Shown: one piece after another, positions 1 through 8,855 of the stretch
How the letters are laid out: every line of letters starts with the position of its first letter
Numbering within the stretch: position 1 is the stretch's first letter
Assembly: GCA_025359105.1 (NCBI GenBank)
Contig: JANYHK010000032.1
Coordinates: forward strand, 35,341-99,340
Direction: 5' to 3'
Origin: Myxococcales bacterium
GTDB taxonomy: Bacteria > Myxococcota_A > Polyangia > Polyangiales > Polyangiaceae
DNA length: 64,000 nucleotides
Made by a program: the position numbers and the translations under genes
The notes under the pieces: model-generated
Told to the model about the DNA's origin: nothing
The model's database searches: none
What the model saw: the letters and a program-made list of their open reading frames with translations, nothing else

Positions 1-2709
1 GATCATCAGCGCCAGCAGCGCGCCGACGCCAGCCGACGGCAGCGTCGAAAGGATCGTGACAGGGTGGATGTAGCTCTCGTAGAGGATTCCGAGGACGATG
101 TAGACGGTGACGAGCGCGGCGAAGATGAGGATCGGCTCGCTCGCCAGGGACTCCTTGAACGCCTGAGCGGTGCCCTGGAAGCTCGCGTGCACGCCAGGCG
201 GCAGCCCGACCGCGACCTCGGCGGCGTGGATCGCGTCCACCGCTTGCCCGAGCGCGACGCCGTCGGCGACGTTGAACGACAGCGTGACGGCCGGGAACTG
301 CCCCTGGTGGCTGATGGCGAGCGGCGCATTGGTGTGCGCGAGCTTCACGAACGCGCTCAGCGGCACCTGCTCGCCCGACTGCGAGCGCACGTAGATCTGC
401 CCGAGCGCCTCGGGGCGATCCTGGAACTCCGGCTTCACCTCGAGGATGACGCGGTACAGATTCAGCTGCGTGAAGATGGTGGAGATCTGCCGCTGGCCGA
501 ACGCGTCGTAGAGCGTGTCGTCGATGAGCTGCGGCGTGATGCCGAGGCGCGACGCCGTGTCGCGATCGATCGTGATCGACATCTGAAGCCCGGTCGACTG
601 CTGGTCGCTGGCGACCTCGAGCAGCTCGGGGAGAGTGCGCATCTTGGCGAGCATCTGCGGCGCCCAGGCCGCGAGCTCCTTCGGATCGGCGTCCTCGACG
701 GTGTACTGGAACTGCGTGCGACCCACGCGGCTGTCGATCTGCAGGTCCTGGACGGCCTGCAGGTACGCGTCGATCCCCGGGACCTGGGCGAGGCGCGGCT
801 TGAGGCGCCGGATGATGTCGTCGGCGCTCGCGGCGCGCTTTTCGCGGGGCTTGAGCGTGATCGAGAGGCGGCCGCTGTTCGTCGTGGGGTTCGTACCATC
901 GGAGCCGATGAACGACGCGACGTTGACGACGTCGGGATCCTGCAGGATGACGTCGGCGAGCGAGCGCTGCAGCCCCAGCATGCGGGGGAACGACACCTCC
1001 GCCGGCGCCTCCGACACCCCGAGGATGAGCCCGGTGTCCTGCTGCGGGAAGAACCCCTTGGGGATGATCCACGCGAGGTACGCGGTGAAGGCGACCGTCG
1101 CGAGCGTCAGGAGCAGGGTCGCGCGCTGGTGCCGGAGGACGACCCGGAGGCCTCGCTCGTACATGGCGAGCATGCCGTCGAAGCCGCGCTCGCTGACCCG
1201 GTAGAACCACCCGCGCTCGCCCGGCGGCGGCTCGGGCTTCAGCATGTGCGCGCACATCATCGCGGTGAGCGTGAGCGACAGGACCGCCGAGACGGCGATC
1301 GCGACCGCGAGGGTGACGGCGAACTCGCGGAAGAGGCGGCCGATGATGCCGCCCATGAAGAGGAGCGGGATGAGCACCGCGACGAGCGACACGGTCAGCG
1401 ACACGATCGTGAAGCCGATCTGCTTGGCCCCCTTCAACGCCGCCTGGAAGGGCGGATCGCCGTGCTCGATGTAGCGGGCGATGTTCTCGATCATGACGAT
1501 CGCGTCGTCGACCACGAAGCCCGTCGAGATCGTGAGCGCCATCAAGGACAGGTTGTTCAGGCTGTAGCCGAGCAGGTACATGACGCCGAACGTGCCGACG
1601 AGCGACAGCGGCACCGCCACGCCCGGGATCACCGTCGCCCGGAGGTTCCGCAGAAAAACGTAGATGACGCCGACGACGAGCGCGATGGTGAGCGCCAGCG
1701 TCATCTCCACGTCCTCGACCGACGCGCGCACCGTCTCGGTCCGGTCGCTGACGATCTTCACCTCGACGCCCTGCGGAAGGGAGGCCTGGAGCTGCGGGAG
1801 CAGGGCCTTGATGCGGTCGGCGACCGCGATGACGTTCGCGCCCGGCTGGCGCTGCACGTTCATGATGATGGCGCGCTTCTCGTTCGACCAGCCGGCCAGC
1901 TGCGCGTTCTCGACGCCGTCGGTGACGGTCGCGACGTCGACGAGGCGCACCGGCGCGCCGTTCTTGTACGCGAGGACGAGCGGCTTGAAGCCGGCGGCCT
2001 TGAAGATCTGATCGTTCGTCGCGAGCGTGAACGACTGGCGGGGGCCGTCGATCGTCCCCTTCGGCTGGTTCACGTTCGCGGCGACGAGGGCTGCGCGTAC
2101 CTCTTCGAGGCTGAGGCCGCTGCCCGCGAGCGCCTGAGGATCGACCTGCACGCGCACCGCCGGCTTCTGGCCACCGTTGATGGTGACGAGGCCGACGCCG
2201 GAGACCTGGGAGATTTTCTGGGCGAGGATCGAGTCGGCGACGTCGTCGACCTCGTTGAGCTGCAGGGTGTCGGAGCTCACGCTCATCGTGAGGATCGGCG
2301 TGTCGGCCGGGTTGGCCTTGCTGTAGACGGGCGGCACCGGCAGGGTGCGAGGGAGCAGGCTCGACGCCGCGTTGATCGCGGCTTGCACGTCTTGCTCGGC
2401 GGCGTCGATGTTGCGTTCCAGCGTGAATTGCAGCGTGATCTGCGAGCTGCCGAAGGAAGACACGCTCGTCATCTGAGCGAGCGCCGGCATCTGTCCGAAC
2501 TGCCGCTCGAGCGGCGTCGTCACCGCGCTCACCATCGTCTCGGCGCTCGCGCCCGGGAGGTAGGTGGCGACGAGGATGGTCGGGTAGTCGACCTGCGGGA
2601 GCGCGGAGACCGGCAGCTGGCGGAAGCCGACGATGCCGGCCAGGAGCAGGCCGATCATGAGGAGGGTCGTCGCGACCGGCCTCCGGATGAACGGCTCGGA
2701 GATGCTCAT
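1..2709 (-). CDS. RND multidrug efflux permease (HAE1/MdtB-MdtC type), 3' end outside window
   Basis: Inner-membrane proton-driven pump subunit of a tripartite efflux system. The 903 residues visible begin MSISEPFIRRPVATTLLM, the usual N-terminus of the family, with the first membrane helix following. The helix-4 segment GFVVDDAIVMIEN carries the paired Asp residues of the proton relay. The last visible part (GILYESYIHPVTILSTLPS) is close to MdtB/MdtC. Family members are about 1,030 residues, so roughly 130 C-terminal residues lie left of position 1. The ATG overlaps the adaptor stop codon (ATGA), so the two are translationally coupled. Known for the family: export of drugs, bile-salt-like detergents or metabolites. 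The actual substrate cannot be inferred here. Confidence 0.95.
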   Translation of the reverse strand, partial: MSISEPFIRRPVATTLLMIGLLLAGIVGFRQLPVSALPQVDYPTILVATYLPGASAETMVSAVTTPLERQFGQMPALAQMTSVSSFGSSQITLQFTLERNIDAAEQDVQAAINAASSLLPRTLPVPPVYSKANPADTPILTMSVSSDTLQLNEVDDVADSILAQKISQVSGVGLVTINGGQKPAVRVQVDPQALAGSGLSLEEVRAALVAANVNQPKGTIDGPRQSFTLATNDQIFKAAGFKPLVLAYKNGAPVRLVDVATVTDGVENAQLAGWSNEKRAIIMNVQRQPGANVIAVADRIKALLPQLQASLPQGVEVKIVSDRTETVRASVEDVEMTLALTIALVVGVIYVFLRNLRATVIPGVAVPLSLVGTFGVMYLLGYSLNNLSLMALTISTGFVVDDAIVMIENIARYIEHGDPPFQAALKGAKQIGFTIVSLTVSLVAVLIPLLFMGGIIGRLFREFAVTLAVAIAVSAVLSLTLTAMMCAHMLKPEPPPGERGWFYRVSERGFDGMLAMYERGLRVVLRHQRATLLLTLATVAFTAYLAWIIPKGFFPQQDTGLILGVSEAPAEVSFPRMLGLQRSLADVILQDPDVVNVASFIGSDGTNPTTNSGRLSITLKPREKRAASADDIIRRLKPRLAQVPGIDAYLQAVQDLQIDSRVGRTQFQYTVEDADPKELAAWAPQMLAKMRTLPELLEVASDQQSTGLQMSITIDRDTASRLGITPQLIDDTLYDAFGQRQISTIFTQLNLYRVILEVKPEFQDRPEALGQIYVRSQSGEQVPLSAFVKLAHTNAPLAISHQGQFPAVTLSFNVADGVALGQAVDAIHAAEVAVGLPPGVHASFQGTAQAFKESLASEPILIFAALVTVYIVLGILYESYIHPVTILSTLPSAGVGALLALMI

Positions 2710-3911
2710 TTCGCGTCTCGCGGGTCTCTGGCGTCCGCGTTCCGAGGCGCGATCTTGGCGCCGGGGCGGAGCTGGTTCATGCCGTCACTCACGACCTGCT
2801 CGCCGGGCTGCAGGCCCTTGAGGATGATCGCGACGTCGCCGACTGTCGCGTCGATCTCGATGGGGCGCAGCTGCGCGGTTTTGTCGGCGGCGGCGACGTA
2901 CACGAACGTCCCCTGCGGGCCTCGCTGCACCGCCGGCGCCGGCACCACGAGCGCTCCCTTCCGTGTGCTCAGCGTGATGCGCCCCTTGACGAAGGCGTTC
3001 GGCCACAGGACCCGGTCGGGGTTGTCGAAGGTGGCCTTGAGGCGAATCGTCGCCGTCGTCGTGTTGATCTGGTTGTCGATGACGGTGAGCTTTCCGATCG
3101 CGAGCTTCTTGTCGCCCTCGCGGCTGAGCGCGTCGACGGTGAGCGTCCCCTTGGCCATCTCGGTGGAGACGGCGCCGAGATCGTCCTGCGGGAGCGTGAA
3201 GAGGATCGCGATCGGATCGAGCTGCGTCACCATCACGATGCCGGTCGGATCCGACGCGTGGACGAGGTTGCCCGGGTCCACCTGACGCACGCCGACCACG
3301 CCGTCGATGGGCGAGACGATGCGCGCGTAGTCGAGGTTCAGCTTCGCCGATTCCACCTGCGCCTCGTCTGCCCGCACGGCGCCGGCGTATTGATCGGCGA
3401 GCGTCTGCTGGTCGTCGACCTGCTGCTGCGGGATCAGGCTCTGCTGCCGCAGGGTCTGGTAGCGATCGAGGTTCAGGCGCCCGTTCCGGAGCTGCGCGCT
3501 GTCCTTGGCGAGCGCGGCCTCGGCGTTGTGCAGCTGGATGACGAACGGACGCGGATCGATCTGCGCGAGCAAGTCGCCGCGCTTCACTTTCTGCCCCTCC
3601 TTGAAGGCCACCGTGTCGAGCCGCCCCTCGACCTGCGTGCGCACCTGCACGGACGCGATGGGCACGACGTTGCCGAGGCCCTCCAGGTAGACGGGGACGT
3701 CGCGCTGGATCACGGCCGTCGTCTGGACAGGGACGATGCGATCCGCGCTTGCGGCGGGCCCCGGGCCTCCGCCGGCGGCTTTTCCGCGACCGCGGACGTA
3801 CCAGCCGACGCCAGCGAGCGCAGCGACGACGACCACGAAGACGACCCATCGCGCCGCGCCGCTACGTCGCACGGGCGTCGGATCTTGGGGCTCGAGAGCG
3901 TCGATCGTCAT
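2706..3911 (-). CDS. RND efflux periplasmic adaptor (membrane fusion protein, MdtA-like)
   Basis: A 401-residue adaptor that links the inner-membrane pump to the outer-membrane channel. A single N-terminal membrane anchor (about residues 20-40, VVFVVVVAALAGVGWYVRG) is followed by a Gly/Ala linker. Next come the lipoyl half-motifs (VRTQVEGRLDTVAFKEGQ and later SPIDGVVGVRQVDPG) flanking a helical hairpin, then beta-barrel and membrane-proximal domains. There is no lipobox, so anchoring is by the helix. The start is fixed by an ATGA overlap with the upstream outer-membrane factor, and the stop overlaps the permease start in the same way. This gives an operon in the order channel, adaptor, pump. 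Confidence 0.95.
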   Translation of the reverse strand: MTIDALEPQDPTPVRRSGAARWVVFVVVVAALAGVGWYVRGRGKAAGGGPGPAASADRIVPVQTTAVIQRDVPVYLEGLGNVVPIASVQVRTQVEGRLDTVAFKEGQKVKRGDLLAQIDPRPFVIQLHNAEAALAKDSAQLRNGRLNLDRYQTLRQQSLIPQQQVDDQQTLADQYAGAVRADEAQVESAKLNLDYARIVSPIDGVVGVRQVDPGNLVHASDPTGIVMVTQLDPIAILFTLPQDDLGAVSTEMAKGTLTVDALSREGDKKLAIGKLTVIDNQINTTTATIRLKATFDNPDRVLWPNAFVKGRITLSTRKGALVVPAPAVQRGPQGTFVYVAAADKTAQLRPIEIDATVGDVAIILKGLQPGEQVVSDGMNQLRPGAKIAPRNADARDPRDAK

Positions 3912-5230
3912 CGTCTTCCCATCGCGGTGAGGAGTTGTGCGCGCGCCAGTGAGAGATTAAATTCGGCCTGGACGACCTGCGCGGCGGCGTTCGACGCGGC
4001 GACCTGCGCGTCGCCGAGCTCGATGATCGCGCCGACGCCGGCCTCGTAGCGCCCCTCGGCGAGACGCAGGCGCTCCTTGGTGTTGGTGAGCGCCTCGTTC
4101 GACGCCTGGATCTCGCTCTTCGCCGCGCGAATGTTGAGCGCGGCCTGCTCGACGTCGAGGCGCACCTGCAGCTTCTGCCCTTCGAGCTGCGCGCGTGTGA
4201 CGTCGAGGTTGGCCTCGGCCTCGCGGACCTGCCCGTTCGTGAGCCCGCCCTGGAAGATCGGCCACGAGAGCGCGGCGCCGACGCTCCAGCGGTTCGCCAG
4301 CGAGTCGAGCGCGATGCCCGACTCGGAGATGCCCGCCGTGGCCCCGAGCGTCGGTCCGTACGCGCCCTTGATGCCCTTGATCGTCAGCTCCTGCGCCTCG
4401 CTCTGGCGCACGAGCGCGACGAGCTCGGGGCGCGCGGCGAGCGCCGTCTTGGTGAGCTGGTCGATCGGCTGCTCCTCGGCGTCGATGGCGGCGAGCTCCT
4501 CGTTCGACACCTCGAAATCGCCGCCCGGCGTCCCCATCGCGACGGCGAGCTGCGCCTTGCCGATGCGGTATCCGTTCTGCGCGTTGATGAGGACGACGCG
4601 CTCGGTCGCCAGGTCGCTCTTGGCCTGCGCGAGATCGATCTCGGGGCGGATCCCGACCGTGACGAAGCCCTGGATCTGCTTCATGTGGCGCTCGAGGTTC
4701 GCGAGCGTGTCCTCGGCGACGCGGATGAGCGCCTTCTGCGCGCGCGCCTGGAAATACGCGCGGCGCACGCTCAGCATCACGGTGAGCTCCGCGGTGCGCT
4801 CGTTGACCTTCACGGCCTCGACGGTCCGCTCGGCGGCGCGCGTCCTGTCCCACGTCTGCCCGAAGTCCCAGATGAGCTGCGACGCGTTCGCGCCGACGGA
4901 GAAGATGTCGTACGAGCCGGTCGCCGGACCGGCGACGCCGACGCTCGGCCCGTGCGCGCGCGTGTACGACGCCGTGCCGGTCACCTGAGGAAGGAGGCCG
5001 GAGCGCGCTTGATCGGCGCGGCCCGACGACGCGCGCGTCGAGGCCTGCGCCTGCAGCACCGCCGGCTGGTGCTTGAGCGCGACCTTCACCGCCTCGTCGA
5101 GGCCCAGGACGCGCGTCTCGGGCGACGCGGAAGGGGGCGGCGCGGAGGAAGGCGACGACGCGGGAGACGTCGGCCCGGCCGCCCCGGCCTGGAGGAGCAC
5201 CGGCAGCACGAGCGGGAGGAAAAGGACCAT
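3908..5230 (-). CDS. TolC-family outer-membrane efflux channel
   Basis: Outer-membrane factor of the RND system, about 440 residues from the chosen start, normal for the family. The open frame extends upstream to 5305, but I place the start at ATG 5230 because it gives a clean Sec signal peptide (MVLFLPLVLPVLLQAGAAG). The sigma54-type promoter at 5249-5263 would also lie inside a longer gene. The mature part has two repeats of the OEP family rich in Ala/Gln/Glu helices (ANASQLIWDFGQTWDRTRAAE, then LSWPIFQGGLTNGQVREAEA). No good Shine-Dalgarno sequence precedes ATG 5230, consistent with a very short leader. First gene of the efflux operon. Confidence 0.9.
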   Translation of the reverse strand: MVLFLPLVLPVLLQAGAAGPTSPASSPSSAPPPSASPETRVLGLDEAVKVALKHQPAVLQAQASTRASSGRADQARSGLLPQVTGTASYTRAHGPSVGVAGPATGSYDIFSVGANASQLIWDFGQTWDRTRAAERTVEAVKVNERTAELTVMLSVRRAYFQARAQKALIRVAEDTLANLERHMKQIQGFVTVGIRPEIDLAQAKSDLATERVVLINAQNGYRIGKAQLAVAMGTPGGDFEVSNEELAAIDAEEQPIDQLTKTALAARPELVALVRQSEAQELTIKGIKGAYGPTLGATAGISESGIALDSLANRWSVGAALSWPIFQGGLTNGQVREAEANLDVTRAQLEGQKLQVRLDVEQAALNIRAAKSEIQASNEALTNTKERLRLAEGRYEAGVGAIIELGDAQVAASNAAAQVVQAEFNLSLARAQLLTAMGRR

Positions 5231-5248
5231 GGGGAGCGACCCGCTGGG

Positions 5249-5263
5249 GCAACAAGCGCGCCA
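5249..5263 (-). promoter_or_regulatory. Candidate sigma54 (-24/-12) promoter of the efflux operon
   Basis: Read on the minus strand the site is TGGCGCGCTTGTTGC. It matches the sigma54 consensus TGGCACG-N4-TTGC with one change, with the invariant GG and GC separated by exactly ten bases. Transcription would start near 5237, only about 8 bases before ATG 5230. The neighbouring divergent operon encodes an NtrC-type activator. I saw no convincing upstream activator dyad in 5300-5440. Confidence 0.6.
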
Positions 5264-5440
5264 CGCCGCACCCCTGAAAACCCCGCGGCAGCGCGGTCCG
5301 GACACCTCGGGATGTGTACGCGCAGCGAACAGGTGTAACGATTCGAAACGGCCGAGATGGGGCCCCGTTGCGAACGTCGCGCACTTGCGGCGCTACGCGG
5401 CGCCTCGCGGGCGGGAACCGCGCTTGCTAAGGTCGCTACC

Positions 5441-6817
5441 GTGGTCCGCACGCACCTCATTCGCCACCGGCTCCTCACGGTCGTCCTCCTGGGCGTCCTC
5501 ACGAGCGTCCTTTCGCTGGTCGCGCTGGTGCACTTGCTCACGACGAGCACGGCGCAGCGCGTGGAGCGGGCCCGCGACGGCGTGATGGAAGAGATGGATC
5601 GGCTCGCCAGGCGACCGGCCGACGTCGTCGAGACGATCGCGTACGTCGGAATGCGCGGCGGCACGTGGGACGGCAAGGGCACCCCCGAGGCCCTGCCCGC
5701 GCCGTGGGTCGTTCCCCTTCGTGGGGTTCTCGCGCGGGCAAGCGAGCGCAGATCCCGCGCGGTCGAGGAGGTGACGGTGGGCGAGTCCACGCTCGTCGTG
5801 GCAGCGATGCCCGATCCGAAGGGGCCGCCGGGCGCGTGCGTCTGGTCCGGGTTCATGGTCCGCCCGCTCCAGTCGCTCAGGACGTGGCAATGGATCGTCG
5901 TGCTCCTCGCGCTGGCCACCACGCTGCTCGTCGCGAGCGCCGTGCGGACGGTGGTCACCGTGAACCGCGGCGCGGCCGGGCTGCGCGCGTCGATGGTGGA
6001 GCTCGCGAAGGATCTGAACGCGCCCATCCCCCGCCCGGCGGTGCGCGAGCTCGGGGACGTCGCCGACGGGATCGCCGTCCTGGCGCAGAGCCTCGCCCGC
6101 GCCAAGGCCGAGGAAGAGCGCCTCGGTCGCGAGCTGTCACGCCAGGAGCGGCTCGCGGCGCTGGGGCGCGTCGTCGCCGGCGTCGCGCACGAGGTGAGAA
6201 ACCCGCTCGCGTCGATCAAGCTGCGCCTGGATCTCGCGGCCGCGAAGGGGGCGCAGCCCGACGTCGTCGGCAAGGCCATCACCCACGCTTCGTCGGAGAT
6301 TTCCCGCCTCGATCGCCTCGTCGCCGATCTGCTCGTCGTGGCCGGTCGCGCCAGCGGTCCGAAGCTCTCTTCGTCGCTTGGCGCCCTCGTGCGCGCGCGC
6401 GTGGACGGGCTGTCCGCGTGGTCGCAAGAGCGGGGCGTGAACGTCACGGTGACGGGCGATGCCCGGGCCTCGATCGACCGCGACGCCGTCGCGCGCGCGC
6501 TCGACAACCTCCTGCGCAACGCGATCGAGGCCTCTCCGTTCGGTGCAGCCGTCGAGGTGGCCGTCGCGCGCAGGAGTGAGTCTGCGGTCGTCGCCGTGAC
6601 GGATCACGGCGGCGGCGTGCCCGGCGAGCGCACGACCGAGCTCTTCGAGCCGTTCTTCACGACCAAGCCGGAGGGCACCGGGCTGGGCCTCGCGATCTCC
6701 CGCGCGGTGGCGCGCGCGCACGAGGGCGAGGTCACCTACGCGCGTCATGGGGAGGCGACGCGCTTCGAGCTGACGCTCCCCGCCACCTCCGCCGCGGATG
6801 CGGAGCAAGCGGCGTGA
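5441..6817 (+). CDS. Membrane-bound sensor histidine kinase
   Basis: Sensor of a two-component pair, about 458 residues. I prefer GTG 5441 because it follows a TAAGG-like ribosome site and starts directly before helix 1 (about residues 10-34). The frame is open back to 5357. A periplasmic domain of roughly 110 residues precedes helix 2 (about 147-170). A short linker follows, then the HisKA box with phospho-acceptor His about residue 250 (VAHEVRNPLASIK), the N box (LDNLLRNAIEA), the G1 box (DHGGGVP) and the G2 region (FEPFFTTKPEGTGLGLAIS). The stop overlaps the next start (GTGA), so it is co-translated with the activator. The ligand is unknown. It probably signals to the divergent efflux operon. 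Confidence 0.93.
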   Translation: MVRTHLIRHRLLTVVLLGVLTSVLSLVALVHLLTTSTAQRVERARDGVMEEMDRLARRPADVVETIAYVGMRGGTWDGKGTPEALPAPWVVPLRGVLARASERRSRAVEEVTVGESTLVVAAMPDPKGPPGACVWSGFMVRPLQSLRTWQWIVVLLALATTLLVASAVRTVVTVNRGAAGLRASMVELAKDLNAPIPRPAVRELGDVADGIAVLAQSLARAKAEEERLGRELSRQERLAALGRVVAGVAHEVRNPLASIKLRLDLAAAKGAQPDVVGKAITHASSEISRLDRLVADLLVVAGRASGPKLSSSLGALVRARVDGLSAWSQERGVNVTVTGDARASIDRDAVARALDNLLRNAIEASPFGAAVEVAVARRSESAVVAVTDHGGGVPGERTTELFEPFFTTKPEGTGLGLAISRAVARAHEGEVTYARHGEATRFELTLPATSAADAEQAA

Positions 6818-8202
6818 CCTCGACACCGAGCGTGCTCGTCATCGAAGACGAATCGGGTCTTCGGGAGGGGCTCGCCGCGGCGGTGGAGACGCTCGGCTAC
6901 CGCGCCGTCGGTGCGGCTGGCCTCGCCGAAGCGCGACGCGCGCTCCGGGAGGGCGCGCCCGACTGCATCCTCCTCGACATCCGGCTCAAGGACGGCAGCG
7001 GCCTCGACTTCCTGAACGAGCTCCGCAAGGGCCCGGAGCGTGACGTGCCAGTGATCGTCGCGACGGCGTACGGCGACGGCGAGCGCACCATCCGGGCGAT
7101 GCGCGACGGCGCCTTCGACTACGTCACCAAGCCCTTCGATCTGCCGGCGCTCCTCGCGACGGTGGAGCGCGCGGTCAAGCAGCGTAACCTCGCGCGCTCG
7201 ATCGCGCCTACGGCGAGCGCGCCTCGTGCCGACGGCGGTCTCGTCGGCACGAGCGCCGCGATGCACTCCATCTGGAAGCTCATCGGCCGCGCGGCCGCGT
7301 CGACGAGCCCGGTCCTCATCACCGGCGAGACTGGCGTGGGCAAGGACCTCGTCGCGCGCGCCATCCACGACTACTCGCCGCGCAGCCGCGAGCCGTTCGT
7401 CGCCGTGAACCTCGCCGCGCTGCCGCCCACGCTCCTCGAGAGCGAGCTGTTCGGCCACGAGCGCGGGGCCTTCACCGGCGCGAGCGCGCGCAGGAGCGGC
7501 CGCTTCGAGAGCGCCGCGGCGGGCACGCTCCTTCTGGACGAGATCGGCGATCTCGATCCGTCCCTGCAAACGAAGCTCCTGCGCGTCCTGCAAGACGGCT
7601 CGTTCGAGCGCGTCGGCGGCAACGAGCAGCTCGTGGCGAGCGCGCGTGTCGTGACCGCGACGAGCAAGCCGGTCCGCCCCGGCGACGCCGGCTGCGTCCT
7701 GCGCGAGGACCTTTACTACCGCCTCGCCGTCATCGAGATTCACGTCCCGCCCCTCCGCGCGCGGCGCAGCGACATTCCGCTCCTCGTGTCGCACGCCCTC
7801 GCCGGCACCCCCGCGCGCGCGGTGTCCGAGGAGGCGATGGATCGCCTGCTCGCGTACGAGTGGCCAGGAAACGTCCGCGAGCTGATCCACGTCGTCGAGC
7901 GCGCGGCCGTCCTCTGCGGCGGCGAGGTCATCGACGTCCCGAACCTGCCCGAATCGCTCCGCGCCGCGCGCGCGGCGCGCGGCGGAGCGGAGCCTGGTGA
8001 GGCAGAGCAGGTGCCCTTGCGCGACGCCATCGCCGAGCTCGAGCGCCGGATGGTCGCGGCGGCGCTCGACCGCGCGAAGGGCAACCGCTCGGAGGCCGCG
8101 CGCCAGCTCGGCATCGCGCGCCCGCAGCTCTACGCGAAGATGGAGGAGTACGGCCTGGCGACGCGCGGCGACTCGGGTTCGCCGTCCGGAGACAAGGGGT
8201 GA
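6814..8202 (+). CDS. NtrC-family sigma54-dependent response regulator
   Basis: A 462-residue three-domain activator. The receiver domain has phospho-acceptor Asp about residue 55 (CILLDIRLKDG) and the conserved Lys in YVTKPFD. The AAA+ domain has Walker A GETGVGKD, the sigma54-contacting loop GAFTGA, Walker B LLLDEIGD and the arginine-containing DLYYRLAVIEI region. The C-terminal Fis-type helix-turn-helix (GNRSEAARQLGIARPQLYAKM) binds enhancer DNA. It starts at GTG 6814 inside the kinase stop codon. The sigma54-like site at 5249-5263, upstream of the divergent efflux genes, is its obvious candidate target. Confidence 0.95.
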   Translation: MTSTPSVLVIEDESGLREGLAAAVETLGYRAVGAAGLAEARRALREGAPDCILLDIRLKDGSGLDFLNELRKGPERDVPVIVATAYGDGERTIRAMRDGAFDYVTKPFDLPALLATVERAVKQRNLARSIAPTASAPRADGGLVGTSAAMHSIWKLIGRAAASTSPVLITGETGVGKDLVARAIHDYSPRSREPFVAVNLAALPPTLLESELFGHERGAFTGASARRSGRFESAAAGTLLLDEIGDLDPSLQTKLLRVLQDGSFERVGGNEQLVASARVVTATSKPVRPGDAGCVLREDLYYRLAVIEIHVPPLRARRSDIPLLVSHALAGTPARAVSEEAMDRLLAYEWPGNVRELIHVVERAAVLCGGEVIDVPNLPESLRAARAARGGAEPGEAEQVPLRDAIAELERRMVAAALDRAKGNRSEAARQLGIARPQLYAKMEEYGLATRGDSGSPSGDKG

Positions 8203-8203
8203 G

Positions 8204-8719
8204 ATGAACTACCCGATGCCGCCGCCGCGCGCCGAGCCGCCCAAGCCCGGCATGCCGACGATCGTGAAGGTCTTCGTCGCGATCGGCGCGGTCCTGTTCC
8301 TCATCATGGCGGCGGCCTTTGCGGTGGGGCTCGTCATGGGCTTCCGCCGCGCGAGCCACGCGGCTCCGTCGCGCGGGGCGGCGCTCCCACCCGTCGAGCG
8401 TCACGTACCGGACCACGACGCGTCCGTGCTCGACGGCTGCTCCGACGACGACGTGCAGCTCCTCGTCGGCGAGATCGGCAGCGCGATCGACGTCGGCGCG
8501 CCGCTCTACAACGCCGGCGACTTCGCGGGCTGCTACCACATGTACGATGGCACCGCGTCCGACCTCGGGCGCAAGCTGTCCCGCACCTGCGCCGGACCGA
8601 AGAAGGCTCTCGCCGCAGGCCAGGCCCGGGCGTCCAAGCTCGCCTCGCCGAGCGCGCAAGCGTGGGCGATGCGCGACGCGTTCGACGGGCTGCTCGCGGT
8701 GACCCCGCCCGCCCGCTGA
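8204..8719 (+). CDS. Small single-pass membrane protein of unknown function
   Basis: A 171-residue protein that I do not recognise. It starts at ATG 8204, two bases after the activator stop codon, with the ribosome site AAGGGGTGAG. A Pro-rich cytoplasmic N-terminus is followed by one membrane segment (about residues 20-45, IVKVFVAIGAVLFLIMAAAF). The soluble outer domain has three Cys (DGCSDDD, AGCYHMYDGTA, RTCAGPKKAL). The C-terminal helical region reads like a small counting or accumulation domain, but no family can be named. It may be the last gene of the two-component operon, in which case it could modulate the sensor or pump. That link rests on position only. Confidence 0.75.
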   Translation: MNYPMPPPRAEPPKPGMPTIVKVFVAIGAVLFLIMAAAFAVGLVMGFRRASHAAPSRGAALPPVERHVPDHDASVLDGCSDDDVQLLVGEIGSAIDVGAPLYNAGDFAGCYHMYDGTASDLGRKLSRTCAGPKKALAAGQARASKLASPSAQAWAMRDAFDGLLAVTPPAR

Positions 8720-8855
8720 AGAGCGAGCCGGGCAGTCGCGTTCGCGGTGGCGCGAACGCTACACACCCAGTGAGTGAATGGTTGAACCAATTTACGTCAC
8801 CCGAACAAGATATCCACTAGTTACGCGCGGCCTGGCCTTTGCTCTGGGGAGGGGC

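Noticed and set aside
64..3285. Very long open frame on the plus strand opposite the efflux pump genes
   Set aside because: It is Arg/Glu/Asp-rich without a domain, spans two convincing genes on the other strand, and is a by-product of high GC with G/C third positions. Similar long opposite-strand frames occur at 13414-15186, 26635-28584, 58183-61779 and elsewhere.
5376..5396. A second sigma54-like string (TGGGGCCCCGTTGC) upstream of the histidine kinase
   Set aside because: The distance between GG and GC is nine bases instead of ten, which sigma54 does not tolerate.
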